Assembly (NCBI GenBank): GCA_947492825.1 | Contig: CANLNT010000001.1 | Span: 62,001 to 126,000 of the forward strand | Direction of reading: 5' to 3' | DNA length: 64,000 nucleotides | DNA from: an uncultured Paracoccaceae bacterium | GTDB lineage: Bacteria > Pseudomonadota > Alphaproteobacteria > Rhodobacterales > Rhodobacteraceae | In this document: positions 9,114 through 16,992 of the stretch, in pieces | Numbering within the stretch: the stretch's first letter is position 1 | Layout: every line of letters begins with the position of its first letter | Notes under the pieces: generated by a model | What the model was told of the DNA's origin: nothing | Databases searched by the model: none | Seen by the model: the letters and a program-made list of their open reading frames with translations, nothing else | Position numbers and translations under genes: made by a program

Positions 9114-9133
9114 GGGCGGGGAAAGCCCCGCCC
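9114..9133 (-). terminator. Intrinsic terminator after hsp20
   Basis: GGGCGGGG (9114-9121), AAAG loop, CCCCGCCC (9126-9133): a perfect 8-bp stem. Read on the minus strand it is followed by TTTTT, the hallmark of an intrinsic terminator for the hsp20 gene ending at 9160. It may also stop plus-strand transcripts from the ferric-reductase-like gene. Confidence 0.85.
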
Positions 9134-9159
9134 AATCGCAATTTGAAGCTGTAAGAGGT

Positions 9160-9627
9160 CTAGTTGACCTTATCGGCCTCAATCACATCGGCCTGTTTTG
9201 GTGTCGATTTTGCAATCGCAATGCGGCGCGGTTTCAGCGCTTCGGGCACTTCGCGCACCAGATCGATGTGGAGCATGCCGTTTTCATGGGCCGCCCCAGT
9301 GACCTGTACGTGATCGGCAAGGGTGAAGCGGCGTTCGAACGCGCGGTTGGCGATGCCGCGGTGCAGGTAGGTACGCTCTTCTGTGTCTTCCGCCTTGCGG
9401 GCGGTGACGATCAGGGCGCGATCTTTGACTTCGATGGACAGGTCTTCGTCGCTGAAACCAGCAACGGCAATCGAAATGCGCCAGCCATCTTCGCTGGTCT
9501 TTTCGATGTTGTAAGGGGGGTAGCTGGAGTTGCCCACGTCAGAGGCCAGCGCCCGGTCCATCAGGTCGGCAATTTGGTCAAAGCCAACGGTGGCACGGTA
9601 AAGTGGTGTCAGATCAAAACTACGCAT
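9160..9627 (-). CDS. Small heat shock protein Hsp20 (IbpA-like)
   Basis: A 155-residue alpha-crystallin chaperone that holds unfolding proteins during heat stress. SSYPPYNIEKTSEDGWRISI opens the crystallin domain (residue about 33), followed by AVAGFSDEDLSIEV and YLHRGIANRAFERRFTLADHV; the C-terminal tail has the PRRIAI (I-X-I-type) anchor. Class A rhizobial/roseobacter type. The gene is monocistronic: a near-consensus sigma-32 promoter at 9728-9755, a structured leader with a ROSE-like hairpin masking the SD, and a strong terminator at 9114. A second paralogue lies at 53362 with the same type of leader. Confidence 0.95.
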   Translation of the reverse strand: MRSFDLTPLYRATVGFDQIADLMDRALASDVGNSSYPPYNIEKTSEDGWRISIAVAGFSDEDLSIEVKDRALIVTARKAEDTEERTYLHRGIANRAFERRFTLADHVQVTGAAHENGMLHIDLVREVPEALKPRRIAIAKSTPKQADVIEADKVN

Positions 9628-9721
9628 ATCAGGTCATCCTTTATCAAGCGATACCAGTTGTTTAGCCTTCCCATTGGGGACAGGCCGGTTTTGTCGAAAC
9701 CCGGTTCCCGGCGTTCCGATA
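9628..9721 (-). promoter_or_regulatory. ROSE-like RNA thermometer leader of hsp20
   Basis: The predicted 5' leader (about 94 nt) ends in a hairpin at 9636-9652: AUCGCUU, loop GAUA, AAGGAU. The anti-SD UCGCU pairs with AGGA of the ribosome-binding site and leaves one bulged G, exactly the conserved U(U/C)GCU pairing of ROSE thermometers. Upstream, CCGGGTTT/AAACCGG and a CCC-AAT-GGG stem give further hairpins, as in known alphaproteobacterial ROSE elements. Heat would melt the last hairpin and expose the SD. Seen by hand folding. Confidence 0.75.
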
Positions 9722-9727
9722 GTCATT

Positions 9728-9755
9728 ATTTGGGGAGCGATTTTGCGGTTTCAAG
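9728..9755 (-). promoter_or_regulatory. Sigma-32 (RpoH) promoter of hsp20
   Basis: On the minus strand, CTTGAAA (9755-9749), a 13-base spacer and CCCCAAAT (9735-9728) form a near-perfect heat-shock promoter (consensus CTTGAAA-N13-15-CCCCATNT). Transcription would begin near 9721, giving the ROSE leader described for this gene. The promoter lies just past the stop codon of the trypsin-like protease gene. Confidence 0.8.
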
Positions 9756-9759
9756 ACCC

Positions 9760-10575
9760 TTAGGGCCGGACGAATTTCGCACCGGTGTCGTTGCGTTCAC
9801 CCATCTGGATCAGCCGTTGCGACCCGCCCGGTTTGGCCGGGCCGACGCTGGCAAAGTGGCGCAAAAGCTCTTGCAACGGTTCGTTGAGGGAGGTGCCAAG
9901 CGAGACCTCTCTTTCGCCCAGACTGGACATGGAAGACACGACCGAGACGATGCGCGGTTTGCCGTTTTCAAGCGTAAATACCGGCGCGCCGCTCGACCCC
10001 GGTTCGATGTCGCAGGTCATGATCAACACACCTGATTGACGCCCCATGACGCTGCACACCTCTTGCAGACTTGCGGCGTTCGCGCGGCCCCGACCATAGG
10101 ACACAACGCCGATCTGGTCGCCGCGGCGCGGGTCAGCGGCCACGTCAAAGGGTTGCACCCGGGTCAGGCGGATGGAGCGGTCAAGTTCGAGGACGGCGAT
10201 GTCCATTGCGACACCGCCGGCGCGTCCGGTTTTGCCTGTGAAAATATACTCGGGGTGCGCGACCAAACGGTTAACGCCCCGTGTCGCCTCTGCCCGGCCG
10301 CCGCGCAGCCCTGCGTTGAATTGAAACGCCTCTGCGGGCAGCAAACGGCCGTTTTGGCCATATACACAATGGGCGGCAGTGAGAATCAGCCGTTCCTCGA
10401 TCAGGGCGGCGGTGCAAAAGCCAGTGCCGTCGATGTCCAACCGCCCGACACCTTCCCAACCGCGCGATGCCTCGCCAGTTTCAAGCGTGACAAGCGGTGT
10501 TTCATCCGCAATCTGCGCAAGGGCCTGGGTTGCCAGACCCAGAAAAAGAGACGCAAAGACAATAAGATACCGCAT
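9760..10575 (-). CDS. Secreted trypsin-like serine protease
   Basis: A 271-residue S1-family peptidase with a Sec signal peptide (MRYLIVFASLFLGLATQALAQ). The catalytic triad is complete: His in LTAAHCVYG (near residue 68), Asp in GVAMDIAVLELDRS (near 128), and Ser in DIEPGSSGAPVF (near 195). Cysteines at GFCTAAL, AAHC, EVCSVMG and MTCDIEP probably form disulfides, consistent with a periplasmic or secreted location. It resembles the V8/glutamyl endopeptidase-like proteins common in roseobacters; substrate unknown. It lies between glcF and hsp20 but has its own start with 57 untranslated bases behind glcF. Confidence 0.88.
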   Translation of the reverse strand: MRYLIVFASLFLGLATQALAQIADETPLVTLETGEASRGWEGVGRLDIDGTGFCTAALIEERLILTAAHCVYGQNGRLLPAEAFQFNAGLRGGRAEATRGVNRLVAHPEYIFTGKTGRAGGVAMDIAVLELDRSIRLTRVQPFDVAADPRRGDQIGVVSYGRGRANAASLQEVCSVMGRQSGVLIMTCDIEPGSSGAPVFTLENGKPRIVSVVSSMSSLGEREVSLGTSLNEPLQELLRHFASVGPAKPGGSQRLIQMGERNDTGAKFVRP

Positions 10576-10632
10576 GGATGCTCCGATAGATCGGGGGCGA
10601 GCCTAGTGCGCTGTTAGGGCAATATTAAGGCG

Positions 10633-12015
10633 TTAACGCAGGATTGGTACGGCAGGTGTGGCATTTGCGTTGGCCGACAATGCGGGCGGCTTTGGCCCGC
10701 CCGTCGCCCAATCCAAAAGCTCGACCGTGTGGACGATAGGCACGTCCGTCGCACCGCCAATCTGCATCATGCACCCGATGTTGCCAGCCGCGATAATGTC
10801 AGGGCTAAGCGCTTCTAGCGTTTGCACTTTTCTAGTCTTGAGCTGTTTGGAAATCTCGGGCTGCATCAGGTTGTAAGTCCCCGCAGACCCGCAGCACAAA
10901 TGACTGTCTGCCGGTTCCAAGACAGTAAAGCCCGCAGCGCGCAAAAGGTCCTTTGGTGCAGATTTTACTTGCTGACCGTGCTGGAGCGAGCAGGCCGCGT
11001 GGTATGCCACGTTCACGTCAGAAAAATCATGCACAACTGATGCAGAACCAATGCACAGTCCATGCACGTCAGAGTCTTGCGATCCGTTAACCGTCGTGAC
11101 GGTGGTGAGTTCGAGCAACACTTCCGAGATATCCTTTGCTATGGCCGAAACCCTTGCCGCATCTGCAGAAAGTTCCGGATCATTGCGAAACATATGGCCA
11201 TAATCCTTAACAGTTGTGCCACAACCCGAGGTGTTGATCACGATCGCGCTTAACCCTTTGTCAATCTCGCGCGCCCAGGCCCGAATGTTCCTGGCCGCAG
11301 TGGCGTGGCTTTCGTTTTCCTTGCCCATGTGGTGGGTCAGCGCACCGCAGCAGCCCTGACCTTCAGGGATCACAACCTCGGCCCCCAGTCGGGTCAGCAG
11401 CCGGATTGTAGCGTCGTTGATATCGGTGTTGAGCGCGCGCTGGGCGCAGCCGGTCATCAGGACCACACGCATCTTTGCGTCTGGCACCTCAAAGGTCTGT
11501 GGGTCGTCATTTCGGCTGACGGGGGGGATGTGTTTGGGCGCCATTTCCAGCATCGCGCGCAGGCGGGCATCGGGCATGAACCGGGCAAAGGGTCGCCCGA
11601 TCTTGGCCCCCAGCAGTGCGATCCGGAACCGCATCGGATAGGGCAGGATCCGGGCCAGCACCCAGCGCAGGGCCCGGTCTGACCACGGGCGATCATAGTG
11701 TTTTTCGATATAGGCCCGCGCGTGATCGACCAGATGCATGTAATGCACGCCCGAGGGACAGGTCGTCATGCAGGCCAGACAGGACAAACAGCGGTCAATG
11801 TGCTTAACGGTTTTTTCATCTGGCTTGCGCTCGTTTTCGAGCATGTCCTTGATCAGGTAGATGCGGCCACGCGGGCTGTCGAGTTCGTCGCCTAGCACCT
11901 GATAGGTGGGGCAGGTGGCAGTGCAAAACCCGCAGTGAACGCAGGCGCGCAGGATTTCATTGGCGCGGGCGGTGCCGGGGTCTTTGAGTTGGTCTGAGGT
12001 GAAATGGGTCTGCAT
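10633..12015 (-). CDS. glcF: Glycolate oxidase iron-sulfur subunit
   Basis: A 460-residue subunit of glycolate dehydrogenase, which oxidises glycolate to glyoxylate and feeds electrons to the quinone pool. Two 4Fe-4S motifs stand near residues 26-40 (CVHCGFCTATCP) and 79-90 (CLSCLACMTTCP). Two cysteine-rich CCG domains follow, with GCAQRALN, GCCGALTHHMG, YHAACSLQHGQ and LCCGSAGTYNL. Its ATG shares one base with the stop of glcE (TGATG), so it is translationally coupled. Last gene of glcDEF. Confidence 0.95.
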   Translation of the reverse strand: MQTHFTSDQLKDPGTARANEILRACVHCGFCTATCPTYQVLGDELDSPRGRIYLIKDMLENERKPDEKTVKHIDRCLSCLACMTTCPSGVHYMHLVDHARAYIEKHYDRPWSDRALRWVLARILPYPMRFRIALLGAKIGRPFARFMPDARLRAMLEMAPKHIPPVSRNDDPQTFEVPDAKMRVVLMTGCAQRALNTDINDATIRLLTRLGAEVVIPEGQGCCGALTHHMGKENESHATAARNIRAWAREIDKGLSAIVINTSGCGTTVKDYGHMFRNDPELSADAARVSAIAKDISEVLLELTTVTTVNGSQDSDVHGLCIGSASVVHDFSDVNVAYHAACSLQHGQQVKSAPKDLLRAAGFTVLEPADSHLCCGSAGTYNLMQPEISKQLKTRKVQTLEALSPDIIAAGNIGCMMQIGGATDVPIVHTVELLDWATGGPKPPALSANANATPAVPILR

Positions 12016-13097
12016 CAGGTCATCAATCCGGGGTTCAGGATGCCGCGCGGATCGAACCGGTCGCGCAGGCCTTGGGTGATGGCCGCGACGGGGGCCGGTT
12101 CGGGGTGGAAGGCAGGGCCGTGGGTCGTGCCACGGATCAGCGTGGCGTGGCCCTGTGCGATGGCGCTGCGCACGTCGGTGCCGGGGGGAATCGCCAGCCA
12201 GATCAGCCCGCCGCCCCAGTCCAGAAGCGCAGCGGATGGCTTGATGGCCTCCAGAATGCCAGGGGCGTCGGTCGGTTTGACCGATAGCCGCCAGATATCG
12301 CCTGAGGCACCGGCCAGGACGTCCACGTCCCGGATGGCGCGCCAGCGCGCGGCGCTGTCGTCAATCGGTGTGGCCGTACCAAAGGGGGCAAGGTGTCTGG
12401 TCAATTCCGATGTGCGATACGCGACGGAGTCGGTAAACCCTTCCAACCGGAAGAGCGTATCTTGCCCGTCATGGGCCACGCCGTTGACATCAAAGGGTGA
12501 ACCAAGGGCTGCAGACATCGCCCCGACGGCTTGGGCAGGATCAAGGTCGGTGATTGTCAAAGTCGTCTCGGCCGATGCAATCGGAAGCACCTTTAATGCC
12601 ACCTCGGTCATCACGCCCAGCGTGCCATGAGACCCGCACATCAGCTTGACCAGATCATAACCGGTGACGTTCTTCATCACCCGCCCGCCGTTTTTGACCA
12701 GTGTGCCGCTGCCATCGACGAAGGTGACCCCAAGCATGAAATCACGGCAGGCCCCAACCGCAATCCGACGCGGGCCAGAGATATTGCCCGCCACGACGCC
12801 ACCGATGGTCGGTGTTCCGTCGGTGCCGAGCAACCTGCGGTGGTCCATTGGTTCAAAGGCGAGGCGTTGACCTTCTTTGGCCAGTGCCGCTTCGACCTCC
12901 TCCACCGGCGTTCCGGTCTTGACCACGATGGTCAGCGCGCCGGGGTCGTAAAGCGTGATCCCGGTCAGCCCGCGGGTTGACAGGACCTCGCCCACCACAG
13001 GGCGGCCAAGGGGCCGGGTGCCGCCGCCCTGAATACGCAGGGGGCCTGTGGCATCGCGGATCGCTGCGGCCAGTTCGGTTTCGGATGTGACTGTCAT
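12015..13097 (-). CDS. glcE: Glycolate oxidase FAD-binding subunit
   Basis: A 360-residue FAD-binding PCMH-type protein, the short second flavoprotein subunit of glycolate dehydrogenase. PTIGGVVAGNISGPRRIAVG (near residue 95-114) and VFVDGSG/NGGRVMKNVTGYDLVKLMCGSHGTLGV are the expected FAD-binding elements. Shorter than GlcD, as usual. It lies 65 bases after glcD; that gap contains two palindromes and an AAAAGAAAG tract that may serve as its ribosome-binding region. Needed together with GlcD and GlcF for activity in known systems. Confidence 0.94.
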   Translation of the reverse strand: MTVTSETELAAAIRDATGPLRIQGGGTRPLGRPVVGEVLSTRGLTGITLYDPGALTIVVKTGTPVEEVEAALAKEGQRLAFEPMDHRRLLGTDGTPTIGGVVAGNISGPRRIAVGACRDFMLGVTFVDGSGTLVKNGGRVMKNVTGYDLVKLMCGSHGTLGVMTEVALKVLPIASAETTLTITDLDPAQAVGAMSAALGSPFDVNGVAHDGQDTLFRLEGFTDSVAYRTSELTRHLAPFGTATPIDDSAARWRAIRDVDVLAGASGDIWRLSVKPTDAPGILEAIKPSAALLDWGGGLIWLAIPPGTDVRSAIAQGHATLIRGTTHGPAFHPEPAPVAAITQGLRDRFDPRGILNPGLMT

Positions 13098-13100
13098 GAT

Positions 13101-13161
13101 CTTTCTTTTGAATAAAAATATGCTGGGGGGCGCGGGCTTGCCCGCGTGGGGGCTAGCCCCC
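13101..13161. repeat. Intergenic palindromes with AT-rich tail between glcD and glcE
   Basis: CGCGGGCTTGCCCGCG (13131-13146) and GGGGGCTAGCCCCC (13148-13161) are adjacent palindromes. Next to them, on the minus strand, is AGCATATTTTTATTCAAAAG followed by AAAG (13124-13101). A near-identical AT-rich tail lies at 51281-51304 and a related one at 30964-30989, in both cases at an operon end. Here it is inside an operon, right before glcE, and could moderate expression between subunits. Confidence 0.6.
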
Positions 13162-13162
13162 T

Positions 13163-14599
13163 TTATGCGGCGTCACGGCGCGCGGCGGATGCATCAAGCG
13201 GAAAAACTTTGGCGGGGTTTAGCAACCAGCGCGGGTCAAAGACGTCCTTGACCGCCATCTGCGCCTCAAGGTCGGCATCGGTGTATTGCTCGCGCATCAG
13301 GTCACGCTTTTCGATACCGACACCATGTTCGCCGGTCAGACAGCCGCCTTCTTCGACGCAAAGCTTCAGAATCGCGGCCCCCAGCGCCTCGCAGCGTTCC
13401 AGATCGCCGGGGGTGTTGGCATTATACAGGATCAACGGGTGCATGTTGCCGTCGCCTGCGTGAAACACATTGCCAACATCAAGGCCGTATTCGCGCGACA
13501 GCTCTCCTATGCGGCGCAGCACGTCGGGCAGGCGGCTGACTGGCACTGTGCCGTCAAGACACATGTAGTCATTGACCTGACCCATGGCACCAAACGCCGA
13601 TTTCCGGCCAAGCCAGATGCGGCCTGCTTCGTCGGCGTCTTGCGCCTCGCGCATCTCAACCGGGTTCAGGCGTCGGGCGATGTCCTTGATCAGCGCAAGC
13701 TGTTCGTCAATCTCGGCGGGCGCGCCTTCAACCTCGACGATCAGCAGCGCCTCGCACAGCGGATAGCCGGCCTGCGCGTGGGCTTCGCAAACCTCTATAC
13801 AGAGCTTGTCCATGTATTCGATGGCGACTGGCAAGACGCCCGCCTTAATGATGTCGGAGACGCATTGCCCGGCCACTTCGGCGGAATCAAAGCCCATCAG
13901 GATGGGCCGCGCGCCTTCGGGCTTGTGCAGTATGCGCAATGTGGCCTCGGTCACTACGCCCAACTGCCCTTCGGACCCGCAGATCACGCCCAAAAGGTCG
14001 AGCCCGCCCGCATCCAAATGGCCGCCGCCAATCTCAACCACTGTGCCGTCCATCATGACCATCGTGACACCCATCAGATTGTTGGTGGTCACGCCATATT
14101 TCAGGCAATGCGCCCCGCCAGAGTTCATTGCAATATTACCTGCGATGGCACAGGCCAGCTGGCTGGACGGATCAGGGGCATAGAAAAAGCCATTCTGTTC
14201 CACCGCGCCAGTGACGGAGAGGTTTGTGCGACCCGATTGCACCCGGATCAGGCGGTTGTCGTAATCGGTTTCCAGCACGTCATTCAGCCGCGCCACCCCA
14301 AGGATGACACTGTCGGCAGTCGGCATCGCACCACCGGCCAGCGAGGTGCCAGAGCCGCGCGGCACCACCGGCACGCCCATCTCGTGGCAGATCTTCAGCA
14401 CCTCTGCGACCTCGTGGGTGGTGCCGGGCAGGACCGCCAGCAAGGGCGGGCATTTGTAGGCGGCCAATCCGTCGCATTCATAGGCGCGGGTTTCGGCGGG
14501 GTCCGAAATGACCGCATCCGCAGGCAAGACCGCAGACAACCGTTCAACCAGCTGCGATTTCAGGCCGATAATACGGGCGCTGGGGTCTGGCATGTGCAT
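13163..14599 (-). CDS. glcD: Glycolate oxidase catalytic FAD subunit
   Basis: A 478-residue FAD-linked oxidase. The PCMH FAD domain is clear: VPVVPRGSGTSLAGGAMP (near residue 76-93), DPSSQLACAIAGNIAMNSGG (near 140-158), YGVTTNNLMGVTMV and GSEGQLGVVTEATLRI. The C-terminal half has GNVFHAGDGNMHPLILY and GCLTGEHGVGIEKRDLM, the D-lactate/glycolate dehydrogenase signatures. First gene of glcDEF. GGAG nine bases upstream supports ATG 14599. A TTGCCA-17-TATAAT promoter overlapped by a perfect dyad lies just upstream, so it is probably repressed or induced by a GntR/FCD-type regulator located elsewhere. Confidence 0.95.
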   Translation of the reverse strand: MHMPDPSARIIGLKSQLVERLSAVLPADAVISDPAETRAYECDGLAAYKCPPLLAVLPGTTHEVAEVLKICHEMGVPVVPRGSGTSLAGGAMPTADSVILGVARLNDVLETDYDNRLIRVQSGRTNLSVTGAVEQNGFFYAPDPSSQLACAIAGNIAMNSGGAHCLKYGVTTNNLMGVTMVMMDGTVVEIGGGHLDAGGLDLLGVICGSEGQLGVVTEATLRILHKPEGARPILMGFDSAEVAGQCVSDIIKAGVLPVAIEYMDKLCIEVCEAHAQAGYPLCEALLIVEVEGAPAEIDEQLALIKDIARRLNPVEMREAQDADEAGRIWLGRKSAFGAMGQVNDYMCLDGTVPVSRLPDVLRRIGELSREYGLDVGNVFHAGDGNMHPLILYNANTPGDLERCEALGAAILKLCVEEGGCLTGEHGVGIEKRDLMREQYTDADLEAQMAVKDVFDPRWLLNPAKVFPLDASAARRDAA

Positions 14600-14622
14600 G
14601 GGATGAGTCTCCGGTTGCAGTG

Positions 14623-14660
14623 ATTGGTAAAATTATATTACCAATTTTGACCTATGGCAA
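14623..14660 (-). promoter_or_regulatory. glcD promoter with GntR/FCD-like operator
   Basis: On the minus strand TTGCCA (14660-14655) and TATAAT (14637-14632) are separated by 17 bases. The dyad ATTGGTAA (14623-14630), 7 bases, TTACCAAT (14638-14645) is perfect and encloses the -10 box. TTGGT...ACCAA half-sites are typical of the PdhR/LldR/GlcC branch of GntR regulators, though their half-sites are usually closer together. A bound repressor would block RNA polymerase directly. Confidence 0.72.
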
Positions 14661-14689
14661 GCGGCAGGTTCCAAAGGTAGGGTCGCGGC

Positions 14690-15388
14690 ATGGATATGAC
14701 CTCTCGTTTGTCGGCCCTGTCGGCCCTTGATTTGGCCGCTGCAGGCGGGTTGGTGGCGGTTTGGTTGCTGCTGGGATGGATGATTGAACATCCCAGCGCC
14801 AAGCGCCCTTCGGTCACGGTGTTGATGGCAGATCGGCGGCGCGCATGGATGCGCGAAATGGTGCAGCGCGAAGTACGGATTTTTGACAGCCAGATCTTGG
14901 CGAGCTTGCGACAAGGCACGTCGTTCTTCGCCTCGACCAACATTCTGGCGATTGGTGGTGTGCTGGCACTGATGGGCAATACCGAACCTTTGTCTGGTAT
15001 CGCCAGCGAGGTCACATCAGAGGCGACACCAACGGTAATCTGGCAGTTGAAACTTGGGCTGGTGGCGCTGTTTCTGACCAATGCTTTTCTGAAGTTCGTC
15101 TGGGCCAACCGAGTCTTTGGCTATTGCGCGGTAATTATGGCCTCGGTGCCCAATGACCCCAGCGATCCGAAGGCCATGCCGCAGGGGATGCAGGCGGCAG
15201 AGCTGAACATCCGTGCTGCGATCAATTTCAACCGCGGTTTGCGGGCGATGTATTTCGCACTGGGCGCGTTGGTCTGGCTGGTCGGGGCATGGGCGCTGTT
15301 TGCGGCCACGCTGATCGTGGGTTGGGTGGTCTGGTCACGGGAATTTGCATCGCAGCCGCGCACGATCCTGTTAGGGTCCACCGAATGA
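14690..15388 (+). CDS. DUF599 family membrane protein
   Basis: A 232-residue inner-membrane protein with about four helices: residues 12-33, 75-95, 122-142 and 188-215. The long cytoplasmic stretch MADRRRAWMREMVQREVRIFDSQ after helix one and the AELNIRAAINFNRGLRAMYF segment before the last helices are the hallmarks of DUF599. Function is unknown. It is divergent from glcD and ends in an ATGA overlap with the next small secreted protein, so both are co-translated. Confidence 0.83.
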   Translation: MDMTSRLSALSALDLAAAGGLVAVWLLLGWMIEHPSAKRPSVTVLMADRRRAWMREMVQREVRIFDSQILASLRQGTSFFASTNILAIGGVLALMGNTEPLSGIASEVTSEATPTVIWQLKLGLVALFLTNAFLKFVWANRVFGYCAVIMASVPNDPSDPKAMPQGMQAAELNIRAAINFNRGLRAMYFALGALVWLVGAWALFAATLIVGWVVWSREFASQPRTILLGSTE

Positions 15389-15732
15389 GATTTCTTGTTC
15401 CTCTGATCCTGTGTGCCGGCACAGCGCTGGCAGATCCCGCCGAGGTAACCCAAGTGCGCATGACGCAGTCCGGCGACAGCTGGCGGTTCGATGTGACCCT
15501 GCTGCACGCTGACACGGGTTGGGACCACTATGCCGATGGTTGGCGGATCGAGGATGCCGACGGCAATGTGTTGGGCGAGCGCCCGCTGGCGCATCCGCAT
15601 GTGAATGAACAGCCCTTTACCCGGTCCACCAGCGGTGTGGTCATTCCAGATGGCATCACCGAGGTCTATGTGCGCACGCGGGACAACGTGGACGGCTGGC
15701 ATCCGGATGTCTTTGCCGTCAAGGTCGAGTGA
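15385..15732 (+). CDS. Small secreted protein of unknown function
   Basis: A 115-residue protein with a Sec signal peptide (MRFLVPLILCAGTALA, cleavage after ALA). The mature domain is an all-beta sandwich by appearance (VRMTQSGDSWRFDVTLLHAD; WDHYADGWRIEDADG; GERPLAHPHVNEQPFTRS; VRTRDNVDGWHPDVF). The same combination occurs in a roseobacter family annotated only as hypothetical. The start overlaps the DUF599 stop (ATGA). Periplasmic location is likely; substrate or partner unknown. Confidence 0.8.
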   Translation: MRFLVPLILCAGTALADPAEVTQVRMTQSGDSWRFDVTLLHADTGWDHYADGWRIEDADGNVLGERPLAHPHVNEQPFTRSTSGVVIPDGITEVYVRTRDNVDGWHPDVFAVKVE

Positions 15733-15773
15733 TCCGACATTGATGCAGCGCAAGGTTAGGGCGTGTCCTCTGC

Positions 15774-15789
15774 GGTAAGGTGACTTACC
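15774..15789 (+). other. GNRA-capped hairpin before the usp ribosome site
   Basis: GGTAAG (15774-15779), loop GTGA, CTTACC (15784-15789) sits six bases ahead of the AGGAGG of the universal stress protein gene. The GUGA loop is a stable GNRA type. It may be a 5' stabilising stem or influence ribosome access. Confidence 0.4.
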
Positions 15790-15806
15790 AAAAGCAGGAG
15801 GACACC

Positions 15807-16214
15807 ATGTACAAGAACATTCTGGTTCCCGTTCTTTTTGACCAAGATCATCCACTTTCGACATCCTTTGAAGTGGCCCGAGCCGTTGCCGACAAAGACG
15901 CGCGGTTCACTGTGCTGAACGTGTTAGAGGCGATACCGGCCTTTGCGGCGGCAGAGCTGCCCGCAGGGACATTGGAGGCGCAAAAGGAGGCCGCAAAGGG
16001 CGCAGTGGAAGAGGCCGCCGCAGGCTTGCCAAATGCGCAAGGGGTGGTGAAGGCAGGCCATGCGGGCCGCGCGATCGTCGATTATGCTACTGCGCAGGCA
16101 AGCGACTGCATCATCATCGCGTCGCACAAACCCGGCTTGGAAGACTATTTTCTGGGATCAACGGCAGCACGGGTCGTGCGTCACGCACCTTGCGCGGTGC
16201 ATGTAATCCGTTAG
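15807..16214 (+). CDS. Universal stress protein
   Basis: A 135-residue UspA-fold protein. MYKNILVPVLFD opens strand one, and the ATP-binding motif is seen near the end as SHKPGLEDYFLGSTAARVVRHAPCAVHVIR (G-X2-G-X9-G-S/T type, here with KPG...LGST). USPs bind ATP or AMP and aid survival in starvation and oxidative stress. AGGAGG seven bases upstream fixes the start at 15807 rather than the upstream in-frame ATG at 15780. Its stop overlaps that of the convergent gene by two bases. Confidence 0.92.
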   Translation: MYKNILVPVLFDQDHPLSTSFEVARAVADKDARFTVLNVLEAIPAFAAAELPAGTLEAQKEAAKGAVEEAAAGLPNAQGVVKAGHAGRAIVDYATAQASDCIIIASHKPGLEDYFLGSTAARVVRHAPCAVHVIR

Positions 16215-16912
16215 TCGGCCACGCGGCGCACAAAGACCTCGTAATCTGTTTTGACGCTGCCAGAGCCGTTGTTGAACAGGATTTGCAGAAAGATTTTGCT
16301 GTTGTCTTTGGAAAACACCTTATGGACAGCCGAGCCGCCATTGTTGCCGCAGTAAAACATGTCGATCTCGACTTCGTTCTGGTCGTAGATGTAGACCCGG
16401 CAGCTGCCGGATGACCGGGCCTGTACGGCAAAGTCCGTGCTCCCGGTGCCGGATGTGTCGATCACGTACCAGTCGCTGAAGTCGTCGCGGTTGCGGTCCA
16501 GGCTTCCTTTGACGCCGTAACCGAGTGCGAATTGGTTCGCGGCGGTGATGGCATCGTTGTTTTCAACCTCTTCAGCGTCGGCAGAGGCGGGCAGGACAAT
16601 GGCGGTGGCCCCGCCGGGCGGCGGATCAGCGGGGGCTGCGGCGGCGGGCGGATTTGCGGGCGTACCGGGCGCGGGCGGCGCAATGGCATCAGCGCGGGGG
16701 GCAAAAAGCGGGGTGGACAGGAAGGCCGCCCCGATTAGCAGGACAAGGGTGCCAGCAGAGGAGGATTGGAACTTGAGACCGAACAGCTCTATCCGGGCTG
16801 CGTTTTCGTCTTCCTTGTTCTTGAAGATCAGGCGCAGGCCCGCCAGTGCAAAGATCAGCCCCACGGCCATCAGCATATAAAGGACCGGCCCGTCGAGTGT
16901 CTGAAAGGTCAT
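16211..16912 (-). CDS. Membrane-anchored protein with Pro/Ala linker and PPC-like domain
   Basis: A 233-residue protein. Two helices near residues 8-28 and 52-70 flank a short loop (LRLIFKNKEDENAARIEL). A Pro/Ala-rich linker (residues 75-115) leads to a C-terminal beta domain starting EVENNDAITAANQFALG and containing DRNRDDFSDWYVID, the pattern of bacterial pre-peptidase C-terminal (PPC) domains. The C-terminal domain probably lies in the periplasm. It follows the MoxR operon by 80 bases on the same strand and may be its last gene. Specific function unknown. Confidence 0.72.
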   Translation of the reverse strand: MTFQTLDGPVLYMLMAVGLIFALAGLRLIFKNKEDENAARIELFGLKFQSSSAGTLVLLIGAAFLSTPLFAPRADAIAPPAPGTPANPPAAAAPADPPPGGATAIVLPASADAEEVENNDAITAANQFALGYGVKGSLDRNRDDFSDWYVIDTSGTGSTDFAVQARSSGSCRVYIYDQNEVEIDMFYCGNNGGSAVHKVFSKDNSKIFLQILFNNGSGSVKTDYEVFVRRVAD

Positions 16913-16992
16913 AATGGAACCCCGGTATTCTGAAATATGCGGGCAGCATAGCGCAGAAAAGTGGATCTGGGGAGTTCTGGAAATCCTGTCCC

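Noticed and set aside
8860..10035. 391-codon plus-strand frame
   Set aside because: Spans the end of the ferric-reductase-like gene, a terminator, hsp20 and part of the protease gene, all better supported.
13286..14623. 445-codon open frame on the plus strand
   Set aside because: Antisense to glcD, which has full motifs; the frame has no recognisable domain.
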